DNA of 64,000 bases from Bryoerythrophyllum caledonicum (taxonomy: Eukaryota; Streptophyta; Bryopsida; Pottiales; Pottiaceae), in assembly GCA_963971425.1 (NCBI GenBank), contig OZ020526.1:6103976-6167975 (forward strand), written 5' to 3'. Below, piece after piece: positions 47,700 to 57,791 of this stretch (its first letter is position 1; every line of letters starts with the position of its first letter). The translations under genes were made by a program, and so were the position numbers. The notes under the pieces are model-generated. The model saw only the letters and a list, made by a program, of their open reading frames with translations, was not told where the DNA came from and made no database searches.

Positions 47700-48562
47700 G
47701 AAAGATCAAAGAGTAGAAAGGGTAGTGAACTAACCAAGAGAGGATGTGCGGCGGTGAGAGGTTATGTTTGGTAAGCAATATACGGCCGGGCAGTAGACGG
47801 CGGCGATGTCCGACTGCTTTGTGCACGCCATTGCGTCGAGTCAACACTTGACCTTTGAATGGATTGATGCTTCGATCAACAATCCATTCAAAGCTGCTGT
47901 CTTTGTTGTAGCTGTTGCCACCATAGCGCCAGAAGACCAGCCATTCCAATGCTCCAACGTCCCCTGAACCAAGCATTCACCTAGAACCATAAACTGCACA
48001 TGATATCAGTCTTCCTGGATTGTAGTGTGAGAAGCACTTACTGACTGGAGGAGCGTTTGCGCTTCCATTCAAAGCTGCTGTCTGTGTTGTAGCTGTTGCC
48101 ACAATAGCGCCATGAGACCACAGCCCAGGCATTGGAATGCTTCCACGTGATACCCCACCTGAATCACAAGCTGCACATGATATCAGTCTAGGATTGGCAA
48201 CCGCCTTCCTGAATTGTACTTACTGACTAGAGAAGCATTTGCGGTTTCATGGCCAGGATAGCCTGTTGGAATGCTTTTGGCTTGATTGATCTCCCTGAAG
48301 GAAACATCCACTGGTTACATCTCGGAGCCTGCACGTAGAGAAATCCCAAACTGCCCATGATCAATACCAGACGATGAGATAGGAATTCTTCGAGAGGAGG
48401 TGGTTGAGTTGTACTGAGTTCTCGACGTGTACGTTGTGCTTACCGAGTGTAAAGCATTCCATTCAAAGAGCCTGCGAGTATCTGTGTCCTTAGCCGGATC
48501 CTGGAATCATAAACTAGAGCTCTGTGCACATCTCTCAAGAGATTATTCACCGGTGATATACT
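47700..48562 (-). other. Tandemly duplicated exon-like blocks of an unknown minus-strand gene
   Basis: Four exon-like blocks with good minus-strand splice signals lie at 48444-48562, 48224-48294, 48042-48170 and from 47993 downward. Acceptors read CATGTGCAG or similar and donors GTAAGT or GTAAGC. The third and fourth blocks are clear duplicates, sharing GGCAACAGCTACAACA and GCAGCTTTGAATGG. One frame of the third block reads GSIPMPGLWSHGAIVATATT. The second block is a shorter, diverged relative. I do not recognise the protein. The blocks lie head to head with the lipoxygenase, whose ATG is only about 70 bases beyond the first block, so shared upstream sequence is possible. A non-coding origin is not excluded. 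Confidence 0.35.
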
Positions 48563-48632
48563 CTGCATGTGGAGGAGAAGCACATGAGATCAGACGTTGA
48601 AGCCAACTGAGTTTGTAGTGTTCACTTTCGGG

Positions 48633-51600
48633 ATGGAGGTGCAGCTGGTATCAGGGCGGCAGACGCTCCAGGGACTCCATCGACTCCCACGTCCGCGGCG
48701 GAGCAAACCTGCGGCGCCATGTACAACTGTGAAATGCAACTCAGGCGTGAGGAAAGCGAGAAACCAAGAGAGAGCAGAGTCACTCCCATCCGCCATGAAA
48801 GAGATCAACTACAACCTCGGCAAGGATCTGGAGCGGCGCTTGCGGCAGCAGCCGGCCTCATCGGCTCCCGTCGAGTTGAGAGCCACCATAGTCCTGTGCA
48901 GGAAGGATTTCTTCGACACAACGACGGAGGAGACCGAGAAACACGATGTGGAAGACGAGCAATCGGGAACGAAAGTGTACCTGCAACTGATAAGCAACGC
49001 GCTCGATCCAGCCACAGGAGAGCCTCTCCGCACGGCGGACGCCGCGATCGAGAACTGGAGCTGCATGGAAGCGCAGAAGAGCAAACACATCGCGTCCACA
49101 AATCTGTCACAATACGAGGTCACGTTCACGGTGAAGCAAGACTTCGGAGAGCCCGGCGCGCTCGTCGTCAAAAACTTCCATCGCCAAGAATTCCTCCTCA
49201 AAGAAGTCACCGTCGCGATCCCGAATCGCCCCAGCGCGCACTTCATCTGCGAATCGTGTGTCTACAACGCATCCGAGAGAGTCTTCTTCTCCAACAAGGT
49301 ACGAGTTCCGCCGTCGCCACTACGAAACCCCAGCTCACAGAACTCGCACTCTAACACATAAAACTCGCATGCTAACACGTGATTCTCAGGTGTATCTGCC
49401 AGACGAAACGCCGGCGGGATTGAGAGAGCTTCGAGAGAAGGAACTGGCACAAATCCGCGGCGATGGCAGCGGCGAGCGGAAGGAATCTGACCGCGTCTAC
49501 GACTACGACGTCTACAACGACCTCGGTGACGCTGACCTTGACGCGAGCCTCGCGCGGCCGACTATCGGCAACAGCGACGCGCTTCCCTACCCTCGCAGAA
49601 TGCGCACCGGGCGCCAGCGCTCCACAGCAGGTACTAATGGAATCCTAGCTTCTCCTCCTCATCACGCTCTCAATCTTTCCTCATTATTTCTCGCTTGCAG
49701 ATCCTGACGCAGAGACACGAGGCGAGCAATGGACGAACTTCTACATTCCCCGCGACGAGCGCTTCACGATAGTGAGGAGCGAGAACAAGGAAGAAGACGC
49801 CATCCAGAGTGCGTCAAGAAAGCTCGTGCCGGCGATCGAAGCGTTGTACTCCGCGCAGACGGAGTTCCACAAGGTGAGCGAAATCGCGGAGTTGTTTAAG
49901 AATCGTCCCGCTCTGGGAATCGAAACTCCAACTCCTAAAGTCATCGCAGGTGCGCAAATCCTTCATATCCTCCAGATTGTGAAAGCAAACCTGCAGCATG
50001 ATCCAGATTCTTGTGACCACAAACCTCACCAAAATCCTAACCACAAGCTCCACATTTCGTGCAGTTGATGAGAAAGCGTGGATGATGGACGAAGAGTTTG
50101 CGCGCGAGATGCTGGCGGGGCTGAACCCGGTGGTAATCTCGCGCCTGCGTGAGTTTCCGATCAAGAGCGAGGACACTGGCACCACCTCCGCCATCGCTCG
50201 CCGCCACGTCGAGCCGTTCATGGAGGGCGTGAGCGTGGCCGATGCGCTCGCGGCGAGCAGGCTGTTCGTGCTGGACTACCACGACGCGTTCCTCCCGTTC
50301 GTGAGCAGGATCAACGAGCGCGAGGGGTGCAAGGCGTACGCGACGCGCACGGTGTTGTTTCTGACGCGCGACGGGACGCTGCAGCCGGTGGCGATCGAGC
50401 TCTGCTTGCACGACGAACCTCCTCGTGTCTTCACGCCGCCTTCGGTCGGGATGAGGGACTGGATCTGGGAGCTCGCCAAGGCGCATGTGCTCGCGAATGA
50501 CGCGGGCTACCACCAGCTCGTTAGCCACTGGTAAGCACCATCACCATCGCCTCCATCTCTCTATCACCATCACCCTCTCGCTCACTCCCTGCAGGTTGCG
50601 GTCGCATGCGACGATGGAACCGATCTGCATCGCCACGCACCGGCACCTGAGCGCGCTGCACCCCATGCACCAGCTGCTACTGCCGCACTTCAAAAACACG
50701 CTCGACATCAACGCCGCGGCCCGGAAGGCGCTCATCAACGCCGGCGGCATCATCGAAATGACGTTCACGCCGCACAGGTACGCCATGGAGATCAGCTCCG
50801 CGGCCTACAAGCACTCCTGGCGCTTCGACGAGCAAGCTCTCCCCAACGACCTCATCAAAAGGTAAACAAATCTCTCGTCATGTCCCACAAACTCATCAAC
50901 TCCACTCTGTCGTCAATTCTCACAACCCGATCTTCCACCACTCACAGCTTCATTCTCTCGGAAAAAACACAGAATGGCCCCCATCACTCACAACTTCTTC
51001 ACTTCCCTCGTCAATTCTCAAAAACTGATCGACGTCCTTCTTGAATCCATGAACCTTCTTCCAGTTCTCTGCATTTCACAGTGAAACTCTCTACTGCAGA
51101 GGCATGGCGGCTCCAGACGAGTCATCTCCGCACGGGCTCCGTCTCGCGATCGAGGATTACCCATTCGCCGCGGACGGCCTGGAGCTTTGGCACGCCATCA
51201 CGTCCTGGGTTGGCGAGTACGTCACCTTCTACTACACGTCCGACGACGCGGTCAGCTCCGACGCGGAGCTGCAGCGATGGTGGAACGAGGTCCGGGCCAC
51301 GGGCCACGGCGACAAGCGCGAGGGGTGGATCGAGCTAGACTCGGTGGGGAGCCTGGTGGAGACCGTGACCGTCATCGTGTGGATTGCGTCGTGCCATCAC
51401 GCGGCGGTGAACTTCGGGCAGTACGAGTACGCGGGGTTCATGCCGAACCACCCCACCATGACGCGGCGGCTGATTCCGCGCGCGGGGACCGCGGCGTTCC
51501 GGGAGCTGGTGCGCGACCCGGAGGCGTTTTACCTGTCCATGGTGTCCAACGAGACGCAGGCGACGGTGATCATGACCACCACCGAGGTGCTGTCGACGCA

Positions 51601-53088
51601 TTCCAGTCACGAGGAGTTCCTCGGGCAGCGCGCGTCGGCCAACTGGAGCAGCGATGCCAAGGTGAAGTGCTTCTTAAACCCCTCGGACTGTAAAACCCTA
51701 AACCTAAACCTAAACCTAAACCTAAACCTAAACCCATCCACTGTGAACTTCAAAATGAGTACAGTCAGCTCCCTTCACAAGAGCATTTTCCATTTCATGT
51801 AAGGTAAGCCCCCCATAATGAACAAAAACCCTAAACCCTAAACCCTAAAACCCATAACAAACAAAAACCCATAGCCAACGCTTGTAAAATTGGGGTATAT
51901 CCAACCCTCTTCCATCTCATTACCACCAACTCAGCTCCAGATGGAGGTTTGTTATTCATCAAGACCCTTACTTTTGGTTGTTGGTTATGGGGGTACCTAT
52001 TGCTGGCCACCCACTAAACATGGTTGCACAGTTTGAAAATTCATTACTAATTCAATTTTCATCGGGAAAATATGAAATTACTTGGGTTGGGAATTGTAAT
52101 TCTATTGGCTATCACTGAAAAATGATACTATAATTATCTCCTCTGCATATGTGCACATTCCTTAACTTGTCGGTTTTTGGGGGGCTTACCTTATATCAAC
52201 TGCCTTGGGTTGTTGTAGAGGGAGTTGACTGTTATTAAATGAACAAACAAGGTTGTTGTAGTAGGGAGGTGATTGTTATAACAAATAGGGGAAGCCATTT
52301 GTAAGTGCAAGGGTTTAGGGTTTATGCTCACAATCCGAGGATGCCACACGCTTGCTTTAAATTTGAATATTCTCTCAAAATTTGACATGCATTGTACTTG
52401 ATGTAAATTAGTGCAGATGATCTACAATTCTTTTGAGTCCACACTATATAAAGGGAACAGAGTAGTGTTTTAAGGTAATTCAACCTAAATTCGACATGTT
52501 GAGTGGTGTGCATACTTGGAGGGCATGCGTATTATTTTCAGTGATAACCAAGAGGAATTCCTTTTTAAACCCTAACCCTAAGACCAACCCCTAAACCTTG
52601 GGTTACTTTTGTTCCTTTTTTGATGGTCTTGAGGTCGGGTTACTTTTGTTCCTTTTCTGATGGTCCATTCCCAGTCCTTTCATAACAACATCTATTTCTT
52701 CTCCCAAAGGATCACTTGTTTCATATTCATTGACCTCTTCTCTTCCAAGCTTTTCATAGCGCTAAGCTCCCTCATGAATCATCCTCTTCGAAGACTCTTA
52801 AATAAAAGCCACCATAACGCTCGTTCTAGAACGTAATGTTTGAAGGTGGTTGCGAAGTTGGTCAATATGTGCTGAGCACGTGGAATTTGTGGTTTTACGC
52901 AGATTTTGGAAGCCTTTGGAAGGTTTCAAGAGAGGATAAGCGAGATTGAGGAGCTGATCAAAGTGCGCAATGCGGAGAAGAGGCTGAAGAACCGGTACGG
53001 GCATGTGCAGCTTCCGTATGAGCTTTTGTACCCCTCATCGGAGCATGGCAAGACGGGACGAGGTGTTCCAAATAGCACCTCAATATGA
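48633..53088 (+). CDS. LOX: Lipoxygenase (plant 9/13-LOX type, possibly plastid-targeted)
   Basis: The enzyme dioxygenates polyunsaturated fatty acids to hydroperoxides, the first step of oxylipin synthesis. Seven exons: 48633-49298, 49390-49630, 49701-49949, 50065-50530, 50595-50861, 51100-51661 and 52903-53088. They total 2637 bases, or 878 aa, within the family range. The first 45 or so residues are Arg/Ser/Pro-rich, like a plastid transit peptide. A PLAT domain follows (about residues 85-220), then the catalytic domain. Iron-ligand blocks are present: SHWLRSH (two His), HHAAVNFGQ (His and Asn) and the terminal Ile of [17 protein letters not shown] carries the Ala typical of S-specific enzymes. 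The start is the first ATG in frame; a TTG-based extension was discarded. The frame is intact, so the gene looks functional. Regiospecificity cannot be fixed from sequence reading alone. Confidence 0.93.
51695..51736 (+). repeat. Interstitial telomere-like repeat (CCTAAA units)
   Basis: One CCCTAAA is followed by six CCTAAA-type hexamers in a row. They differ from the plant telomere heptamer by one missing C, so this is a degenerate or hexamer-expanded telomeric tract. Confidence 0.8.
51800..52193. mobile_element. Small inverted-repeat (MITE-like) element in the lipoxygenase intron
   Basis: TAAGGTAAGCCCCCCA at 51800-51815 is matched exactly by its inverse complement at 52178-52193, a perfect 16-bp terminal inverted repeat enclosing 394 bp without coding capacity. 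No clear target duplication flanks it, so the class is undetermined. CCCTAAA repeats lie just inside its left end. Confidence 0.45.
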
Positions 53089-53564
53089 CGAGGAGGAGAA
53101 TCGATGCCTTGCAAAATGGAGAGTTGGGATTTGCCTCCTCAAATGTGCAATTAAAAGCACGGTATTTAGGACATACAGGTTTGGATTCAACATGTTGATG
53201 CTAAAAATATTAACAACAAAGATTGATTTTAACTTCGTGTGGGTGTGCAATGGGCATATGTACATACATTTTCAACACTCACCATCTGGGTTTGTAAGAT
53301 GAATTTCAGGCATGTTCAATTTCAATGATCTTCAATGATCTTCTAGGCATGTATGCATTGTGGGACGTGTTATTCATGTGACCAAAAGTGAACGCATGAA
53401 TAGAATCAATTTTTCCAGCCAGTGAGGCCTCAAGAAATGATAGCATTTTTGTCAGGTGGGGGCATCACATTAGCCAACACAGTCCAAGAACATGATGATT
53501 TTTGGGGGCAAGTGGACATGTGACAATTGGTGATAATGGTAAATACATTATTGTACTACATAAT
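53089..53564 (+). other. 3' flank of the lipoxygenase
   Basis: This is probable 3' untranslated region and intergenic sequence. A 12-bp direct repeat of TTCAATGATC type occurs near 53320-53340. No gene is recognised. Confidence 0.4.
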
Positions 53565-54035
53565 TGGTAAAAATATTCATCAAGAGGAAAAACTTACACC
53601 ATCTACAAGTCATTTATTGTGCATAACACTAAATACCAAAATGAGTGTATTGTACTTGTCCCACTACGCCCAGTAGTGAACATATAGAACTCGTGTGTAA
53701 GAATCTTAGAATACCGTAGCCAAACAACTTAACTTAGTAGAGTTTTCTTGAAGTCCTTCTTGAAGAGAAAAGAGATGAAATAATGCAGGGTGAGACTTAA
53801 CCCCTTAAAATCCTTGACAATTTCACACAATGAATACTTCAAAATTGTTGATGAGTAAAGAAGGAAACAAAGATTTTTATTTATTGTTCTAACTCTAGGA
53901 TCTCAAATATGACTTGTTAAGAAATATACTCACAAAATTTCATAAACTTTGACTAGACGGATTGAAAGATAGTATTGTTTGAAGTAGAGAAAAAAAATTA
54001 TTTTTTTCCTTGTATTTAGTGGATCAACGGACTTT
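53565..54035 (+). repeat. Dispersed repeat, copy 2
   Basis: This is collinear with 45400-45860 (see copy 1). It ends where similarity to the LINE begins, at about 54035-54040, suggesting that a LINE fragment was inserted into this repeat. Confidence 0.55.
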
Positions 54036-54039
54036 GACA

Positions 54040-54630
54040 CATCCACACTACGCACCCCTATATAAAGTTTCTTGAAGACAATCAAAATATTATAAATCAT
54101 GAAAAATCAATACATAAGAACCTATATGACTTTGTACATAATCAAACCATACCCCCCTCAAATGAAACCATAAGACGAAAATTCCCTTTCCTTCCTAACA
54201 ATTGCATTAATGAACTACAAAAATGCTTAGACCCTATCCCAGAATACACCCGTCCACCACCACCACTTCCCTACATTCCTCCACAAAACCAAAATACAAA
54301 CTCAAATCAAGAAGATACTCACATAATCACATGGAATGCCTCCTCTCTAAATACTGCTTTACCTAGCTTACAAACTTTGATGACATGCACAACCACCCCA
54401 CCAGCCCTCATAGTTATACAAGAAACAAAACTATCCGCCTCAAAATCTACAAAGTATATACAAAATATGTTCCAAAACTACAAACTCATTTTTAACAATA
54501 CACATGCACTTACAAGATGCATGCAACAATGGAGACCATACACGCCGGGCCGAGGTGGCCTCCTCACATTAATACATAAAAAATATACATTCCCCGGCAA
54601 CATCAACAAAATCCCTACCCCAATGCACAT
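54040..54630 (+). mobile_element. Plus-strand LINE fragment (endonuclease region of an older copy)
   Basis: The fragment encodes TPPALIVIQETKLSASKSTK, MQQWRPYTPGRGGLLTLIH and GNINKIPTPMH. It is about 90 percent identical to the APE endonuclease region of the minus-strand LINE (about 61260-61840). The 5' side is truncated. The fragment stops abruptly at CCAATGCACAT, where the triplet repeat begins. The simplest reading is an older LINE interrupted by the insertion of the large minus-strand LINE, with its continuation beyond the right edge of the window. Confidence 0.8.
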
Positions 54631-54631
54631 A

Positions 54632-54662
<31 letters not shown>

Positions 54663-54916
54663 AAGAAGAAGAAGAAGAAGAAGAAGAAGAAGAAGAAGAA
54701 GAAGAAGAAGAAGAAGAAGAAGAAGAAGAAGAAGAAGAAGAAGAAGAAGAAGAAGAAGAAGAAGAAGAAGAAGAAGAAGAAGAAGAAGAAGAAGAAGAAG
54801 AAGAAGAAGAAGAAGAAGAAGAAGAAGAAGAAGAAGAAGAAGAAGAAGAAGAAGAAGAAGAAGAAGAAGAAGAAGAAGAAGAAGAAGAAGAAGAAGAAGA
54901 AGAAGAAGAAGAAGAA
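54631..54916. repeat. Pure (AAG/CTT) triplet tract, about 95 copies
   Basis: This is 286 bases of uninterrupted AAG. On the minus strand it reads (TTC)n directly after the 3' hairpin of the LINE. The truncated LINE copy at 11285 has four such triplets at the same place, so the tract is the LINE's own tail, greatly expanded. Poly-Ser and poly-Phe open frames over it are artefacts. Confidence 0.95.
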
Positions 54917-54941
54917 CGCCGGTTCCCGGAGGGAACCGGCG
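54917..54941 (-). other. 3'-terminal hairpin of the LINE
   Basis: CGCCGGTTCCC, a three-base loop and GGGAACCGGCG form a perfect 11-bp GC-rich stem at the very 3' end of the element, just before the TTC tail. In LINEs of some clades such a structure is the recognition site for the element's reverse transcriptase; here that role is inferred. The copy at 11297-11320 keeps only part of the stem. Confidence 0.8.
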
Positions 54942-55179
54942 TGAATAAATTGTCTGTTCGTTCCACTACAAAGACCATGCCCACAGGACAAGGAGTAAGT
55001 AAACTGGAACTACTTCCCTCTCTCGAGGGTAGACACTATGTAACAAGTAACCAAGGAACCACAAACCAACCAATGAGCTACAAGCTAACCAACTAACCAA
55101 CGAACCACCGACAAATCAAGCAACCAGCCCAAACAACTTCAAAACCAACTAGCACTGATCACTCAAGGCAGGGGAGAAT
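54942..55179 (-). other. LINE 3' untranslated region
   Basis: This lies between the stop codon at 55180 and the terminal hairpin, and is C/A-rich on the plus strand with repeated AACCAAC words. It is collinear with the truncated copy at 11285-11525 and 35189-35205. Confidence 0.75.
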
Positions 55180-56187
55180 TTAAGGGGGGTCTTGTGTATT
55201 GGGGAGGGCTTGATTGTTTTCGATTTTGCGTTTGTGTAGTAAAATAGACATGGCATATTGAGTAGCGGTGGTGTTAATGTTTTTAAAGGTGTTTTTAATT
55301 GTATCAATGGGTATTTTGAAGGTATCTTCAAGGGTCTTCATAGATGGGATAAAGGTGGTGGCTCGAGCGCCGGATGTGATTACAATAAGGGGGTCCACAT
55401 TCCATCCGAGGGCGATGATGTCGTCGATAAGGGGTTGGTATTTATCTATTTTATTTAGGATTGTTTCCGGAGAGAATCTATCATTGCAATATGTGAATTC
55501 AATGAATTGAATGGTGTAGTCTTGGTTGATGTTATCAGGTGGTGGATCATTGTATGATAATCCTTTAACACAGAGGATGTCTGGTTTGAGCCTAGCGTTG
55601 CAATGACATCTTTGGGTTATACACGAGCATGGGAGTAGCCAAGGGGGGACCGTATTCTCTTGTGGATTATTATTATAAGTACCGGCGTTCATTAGTATAA
55701 AACATCTCGATTTATTGTAGGAGGTGATTAGTTTTCGGATTTCCCATACCGCTTTATTATATCTTTTAACAATTAGAGAGTGTATGTGGTGGTTTTGGCA
55801 TTTGAGTAGGACATGGAGCCATGTGTCGGGGTCCGTTGAGGGGCATATGGGACATGTTATGGATGGGAATCTTTCTATTCCAAAGAAGAGTTGTTTGCGA
55901 GCGTTTCCCATATATTGACCCGTACGGAATTTGATGAGGCACGTTATTTGTGAGTCTGAGATAATGGGGTTTTTCCAAAAATTTGTAGATAGTTCATTGT
56001 CTATGTCGTTATTGTTAGTCCATTTTTCTATGTTAGGAATATTTTCTGAGATTGTGTCAAGGTTGTTGTAGAGGTCTTGTTTTTTGAGATATTTGCCCAG
56101 AAATCTAATTGGGCTTTTGTCGGGGGTATCTTCTTTGGAAGGCCAATCTTCTTTTTGAAAGTAGTATGGGGTAGCATGGACCCTCAA
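55180..56187 (-). pseudogene. LINE C-terminal domain: CCHC knuckle and restriction-like endonuclease
   Basis: This is an open minus-strand frame of about 335 codons. Cys112, Cys115, His125 and Cys130 form a CCHC knuckle (CPIC...WLH...KC), followed by VKRYNKAV where R2 elements have an RHN-type motif. KPD at 201-203, Glu230 in FIEFTY, and Lys246 with DKY at 248-250 give the order PD-E-K seen in the restriction-like endonuclease of R2 and CRE elements, with a longer loop between PD and Glu. LIVITSGA follows, where that family has a GALG-like strand. The domain would nick target DNA. It lies directly after RNase H, but in a shifted frame, so a frameshift occurred near 56187. The identification rests on motif order, not on a search. 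Confidence 0.68.
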
Positions 56188-56650
56188 TGTTCGTGAGGGT
56201 CTTTGGCATTTTTGTGTGTTTTTTCACGGCCTTCTTTTGCAAGTTTGTTTGCTTGTTCGTTGCCATCAATGTTGACATGGGCTCTTATTTTGTGAAGTGT
56301 TGTGATTTGTGTACGGTTTTGTAACATTTGGACCATTGATGTTAATATGGTTTGGTCGGGGTGGCTATTATGAAGGGTAGGGTGTGTTATTTGGGTGTTT
56401 AGTAGGTAAAGTGCATTTATACAATCTGTGAATATATGTGCAGGTTCATTTTTGTATTTTGTTGTGATGATTTGTAGTGTTTTGTGAATGGCCATGAGTC
56501 CTGCTCTGAGGATATTTTGTAGTCCATGGAGTCTTTTGGCTAGTTTAATTTCTTTGGTGGAATTGTATATGCCATAGCCAGCTTTTTCTCTGCGCCAAGA
56601 GCCCGGGCTAATTTGTTCTGGTGGCTTAAAAGAGCCGTTGGTGTAATAAC
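56184..56650 (-). pseudogene. LINE RNase H domain with altered active-site residues
   Basis: The blocks run YYTNGSF, RAGLMAIHKTLQI, AHIFTDCINALYLL and LHKIRAHVNIDGNEQANKLAKEG. They match RNase H type 1, which usually reads YTDGS, AELxAI, ixTDSxxAL and GNExADxLAK. Here the first Asp is Asn, the Glu is replaced (AGL), the second Asp is kept, and the final Asp is Asn. Three of four metal ligands therefore appear lost, probably through decay. The domain would remove RNA from the cDNA hybrid. It is in the same frame as the preceding methyltransferase-like domain, separated from it by a TAA at 56910. Confidence 0.72.
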
Positions 56651-56909
56651 TGTGTGCAGGGTTAAATTTTGGTGTGGTATATGTTGGGTAGTTTGAGAGA
56701 GGGGGAGGTGTGACGGAGTAGTTTAATGTGTTGTTGACATAGTTTAGTTTTGACCAGTTTTTACTTTTGTTTACGGGGGTTTGTATGGGTGTTGGTGGGG
56801 CTGGTTTTGTGTATGGTCCTTGTATGTCTAGATTGTCTGCTATGGAGGTAAGTTCCGCAAATTGTTTTAGGGAGCCAAGGGTTTGGTTTTGATGATGGAC
56901 GCATATTAT

Positions 56910-57788
56910 TTACAGTGTAGATGGCTCAGTTCGGGGTTTTTTTAGCTTGGGTGGAATATTAGGTTCTTCGTATGGTATTGTATCTGCTTCGAATTGTGCA
57001 ATGATGTGGGAATCTGGGAATAGGTTTGAATGTTGGTTATTGTTTTGGTACCAATTGTTGTTCGGTGTGACGATGATTGTTTTTGTGTTACTTGGATCGT
57101 GTTTGGCGGCAAGTCTAGCCCAATGTATGGCTTGTTCTGTGTCTTTCTCGTTGTGGGGATGAGCTATGCGATTTCCGATCCATTTGTGGTCAAAGGCCTT
57201 GCCTAGGGATCCAAATATTTTGTCTCTTTCGTACTGTGAGTAAAATTTATTTAGTTTGGTAGGACATGTGATCGGGGAGGAAAAGTATGAGTGTTCAATG
57301 TTAAAGGTTGAGATTAGTGAGTCTAAAATAGGGGTGGGTATTGTGTATTGCGCATTTTTGAGGGGGTCAGTTTTTGGTATCCAATATTTATACCTTTGGT
57401 AAAGCCATATTAGTTCGGTTTCAAAGGTTTGGGTTGTTGGTTCAATGTATGTAGGGGTTTGTAATTTTGTATGATATTGATTCCATAACCATTCGAGTCG
57501 GGTAATGGGTATGGTGTATAAATGTTGGCCGTTTTCTTTGTATAGATGTGCTTGATTGTTATCTATTTGAATTGTGTTTGAGGATGTAAGGATATCATTT
57601 TCGGGGTTGCATTCTGTTGTGTAGATGTTTAAGAATGGGATAATTATGGGTGGTGTTACGGATCTTGAGTCTGAGAATTGTTCTTGGGGGTGGTGGGCTA
57701 GGATGATATCCGAGTATGCTTTGTTTTGAATTTTTTGGTAGTATTGTTTTAGTTTTTCGGTGTTATGTGTGGAGGTATTGGTGTCGTG
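56910..57788 (-). pseudogene. LINE methyltransferase-like (PCIF1-like) domain
   Basis: This frame lies between reverse transcriptase and RNase H. The core at about 57420-56940 contains IPTPILDSLISTFNIEHSYF, SSPIT, KFYSQYERDKIFGSLGKAF, AHPHNEKDTEQAIHWA and TKTIIVTPNNNWY. The order (short lead helix, F-x-SP, Y-x-x-x-x-x-D-x-x-FGS-x-G, then an xxP-acidic block and a hydrophobic strand ending in P and W) resembles PCIF1-type adenine methyltransferases and similar domains I associate with algal mobile elements. The catalytic NPPF-like motif is replaced by AHPHN, so activity is doubtful. The assignment is tentative. It begins after a TGA at 57789 and ends at the TAA at 56910. Confidence 0.45.
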
Positions 57789-57791
57789 TCA

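Larger units (their letters stand above)
51662..52902 (+). other. Intron 6 of the lipoxygenase with telomere-like repeats
   Basis: The donor AAG/GTGAAG at 51661/51662 and acceptor TTTTACGCAG ending at 52902 rejoin the conserved [12 protein letters not shown] segment in frame, so this 1.24-kb stretch is an intron. It contains CCTAAA-type repeats at 51695-51736, CCCTAAA repeats at 51824-51850, the opposite-strand GGGTTTAGGGTTTA at 52312-52325 and CCCTAACCCTAA at 52569-52580. It also holds a small inverted-repeat element at 51800-52193. Without splicing, the frame would run into an Asn-Leu repeat and a premature stop. Confidence 0.85.

Noticed and set aside
48805..51610. GC-rich antisense and off-frame open frames over the lipoxygenase
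   Set aside because: They are shadows of GC-rich coding exons, with no motifs of their own.
51104..51802. Lipoxygenase ending in an Asn-Leu repeat, truncated by telomeric sequence
   Set aside because: A GT donor after SDAK and a CAG acceptor at 52902 restore the conserved ILEAF...GVPNSTSI end in frame, so the telomeric stretch is intronic and the gene is whole.
54040..54916. Twin-priming inversion of the minus-strand LINE
   Set aside because: An inverted segment from twin priming lies at the 5' end of the insertion. Here it lies beyond the 3' tail, and the minus-strand copy already contains the same endonuclease region.
54478..54991. Poly-Ser and poly-Phe proteins on the minus strand
   Set aside because: They are translations of the uninterrupted AAG/CTT tract, with short unrelated ends.
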